Source of the DNA: Coriobacteriales bacterium | GTDB lineage: Bacteria; Actinomycetota; Coriobacteriia; Coriobacteriales; UBA8131 | Direction of reading: 5' to 3' | Assembly (NCBI GenBank): GCA_031254905.1 | Contig: JAIRTN010000040.1 | Location: forward strand, 1 to 5,600 | DNA: 5,600 bases | In this document: positions 4,659 to 5,600 of the stretch, piece after piece | Numbering within the stretch: the first letter of the stretch is position 1 | Layout: each line of letters begins with the position of its first letter | Translations under genes and position numbers: made by a program | Notes under the pieces: model-generated | The model's input: the letters and a program-made list of their open reading frames with translations, nothing else | Database searches by the model: none | What the model was told of the DNA's origin: nothing

Positions 4659-5600
4659 GCCATCGCCTTCTGGGTTTTCGCCGGAGGCCCCAGCGCCATC
4701 CCGCTTCATCTGCTTGGTCCACTACCACGAGCTTGGCCTCAAAGGTAGGAACCGCTCAAACTTTGAACGCAGGCTAAAGACAAATATAATGGGGAGAATT
4801 TCGGGTCGTTTTGGCTCGCGAGTCTCCCGAATCTCCGGAAGACTTTTGATTTCAATCGAAAGCTGGGAGGATGCCCTTGCGGTTGCCGACTTGGTTGCGG
4901 TGCTACCGGGTATTGCCCGTGTCTCCTGTGGTGTGAGGATGGCTCAAAGCCTTGAGGAAGTTTGCGCGGCGGCTCTGTGGATTCTTGAGCGTTGCGAACC
5001 CTATGAAAGTTTTAAGGTCGACGCGCGGCGTGCGAACACGAACTTTCCCATCGACAGCATGAGCCTTAACCAGCAAATTGGGGCGTGGCTCTGCGAAAAA
5101 CTCCCCCAAAAACAGGTGAGGATGCGAGAGCCCGATGCCCGTCTTCATGTCGAAATGATTGAGGGTTCGGCCTTCGTCTACGCGCATACAGTTAAAGGCG
5201 TGGGCGGCTTGCCGGTTGGTACGGCGGGCGGCGTTGTTTGCCTGCTCTCCGCGGGCATGGATTCCCCGGTGGCTGCTTGGCGCATGATGAAACGCGGCGC
5301 CACCGTTACCGCCCTGCATTTCTCCGGAAAGCCCGAGACAAGCGATACCTCTGAGCATCTGGTGAGGGAACTCATCGGCACCTTAGGCCCCCTTGGCGGA
5401 ATCGAGCGTCTTTGCGTTGTTGCCTTCGGCAGCTACCAGCGCGCGATTGCGGATGTGGTGCCCCCTGAGTTGCGGGTGATATTCTATCGCCGCCTCATGT
5501 TTTCCGTTGCCAATCGCGTTGCCCGGCGTTTTGGCGCAAAGGCGCTGGTTACGGGCGAATCGCTCGGGCAGGTTGCCTCTCAGACCCTCGATAATATCCG
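4645..5600 (+). CDS. thiI: tRNA 4-thiouridine synthase ThiI (truncated by right edge)
   Basis: The frame is open from ATG 4645 to the edge: 318 complete codons of a family usually near 390-480 residues. ThiI adenylates U8 of tRNA with ATP and transfers sulfur from a cysteine desulfurase persulfide, giving 4-thiouridine; in some bacteria it also serves thiamine synthesis. The N-terminal family motif HYHELGLKGRNRSNFE is at 26-41, a THUMP-type tRNA-binding domain spans about 80-185, and the PP-loop ATPase begins at VCLLSAGMDSPVAAW (198-212). LVTGESLGQVASQTLDNI (301-318) is highly typical. The PP-loop reads SAGMDS where SGGxDS is commonest. The start overlaps the rpoZ end by 14 bases, with a weak GGAAG nearby (4638-4642); about 20 Pro/Ser-rich residues precede the conserved N-terminus, and the next in-frame ATG (codon 49) is inside it. 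The catalytic cysteine and any rhodanese domain are beyond the window. Confidence 0.93.
   Translation, partial: MNPAEPSPSGFSPEAPAPSRFICLVHYHELGLKGRNRSNFERRLKTNIMGRISGRFGSRVSRISGRLLISIESWEDALAVADLVAVLPGIARVSCGVRMAQSLEEVCAAALWILERCEPYESFKVDARRANTNFPIDSMSLNQQIGAWLCEKLPQKQVRMREPDARLHVEMIEGSAFVYAHTVKGVGGLPVGTAGGVVCLLSAGMDSPVAAWRMMKRGATVTALHFSGKPETSDTSEHLVRELIGTLGPLGGIERLCVVAFGSYQRAIADVVPPELRVIFYRRLMFSVANRVARRFGAKALVTGESLGQVASQTLDNI

Noticed and set aside
4903..5358. Minus-strand ORF of 151 codons opposite thiI
   Set aside because: Shadow of thiI; no domain seen, while the plus strand encodes a clear ThiI.

Overview
The window looks like chromosomal DNA of an actinobacterium, most likely of the class Coriobacteriia. 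The main evidence is a gene for an actinobacterial integration host factor (mIHF) directly upstream of gmk and rpoZ, an arrangement typical of Actinobacteria. Base composition is moderately GC-rich with AT-rich intergenic promoters. The class-level call is inference from protein style and gene order, not from a database search. No phage, insertion sequence or CRISPR array is visible; this is mostly a housekeeping region.

Left part (1-1194). The C-terminal half of an ABC-2 type export permease enters from the left edge and stops at 478. A 219-base gap to 697 holds no confident gene, but it contains a short minus-strand open frame that may be a gene remnant. acpP (acyl carrier protein) lies on the minus strand at 698-934. 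It is divergent from a large plus-strand htrA gene. The roughly 260-base region between them carries candidate promoters for both genes and several operator-like repeats. One is a 7+4+7 direct repeat upstream of htrA, of the kind bound by OmpR/PhoB-family response regulators.

Middle part (1195-3486). htrA encodes a 603-residue membrane-anchored serine protease with a very long, Gln/Pro/Tyr-rich cytoplasmic N-terminus, one membrane helix, a trypsin-like domain with an intact His-Asp-Ser triad, and one PDZ domain. It is followed by an unusually GC-rich nested inverted-repeat element (3017-3085) and then a tRNA gene with anticodon CAT. That tRNA resembles the lysidine-modified tRNA-Ile2 rather than a methionine tRNA.

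Right part (3423-5600). A good sigma70-type promoter (TTGCCA, 17 bases, TACAAT) drives a tightly packed operon: mihF (nucleoid protein), gmk (guanylate kinase), rpoZ (RNA polymerase omega) and thiI (tRNA 4-thiouridine synthase, cut by the right edge). Gaps are 6 and 38 bases, and rpoZ and thiI overlap by 14 bases. The operon joins chromosome structure, GTP supply, transcription and tRNA sulfuration under one promoter.

I found no clear new defence or mobile system. The most interesting signals are the putative response-regulator box and repeats in the acpP-htrA intergenic region, the expanded 36-base repeats in the HtrA N-terminus, and the GC-rich structured element after htrA.
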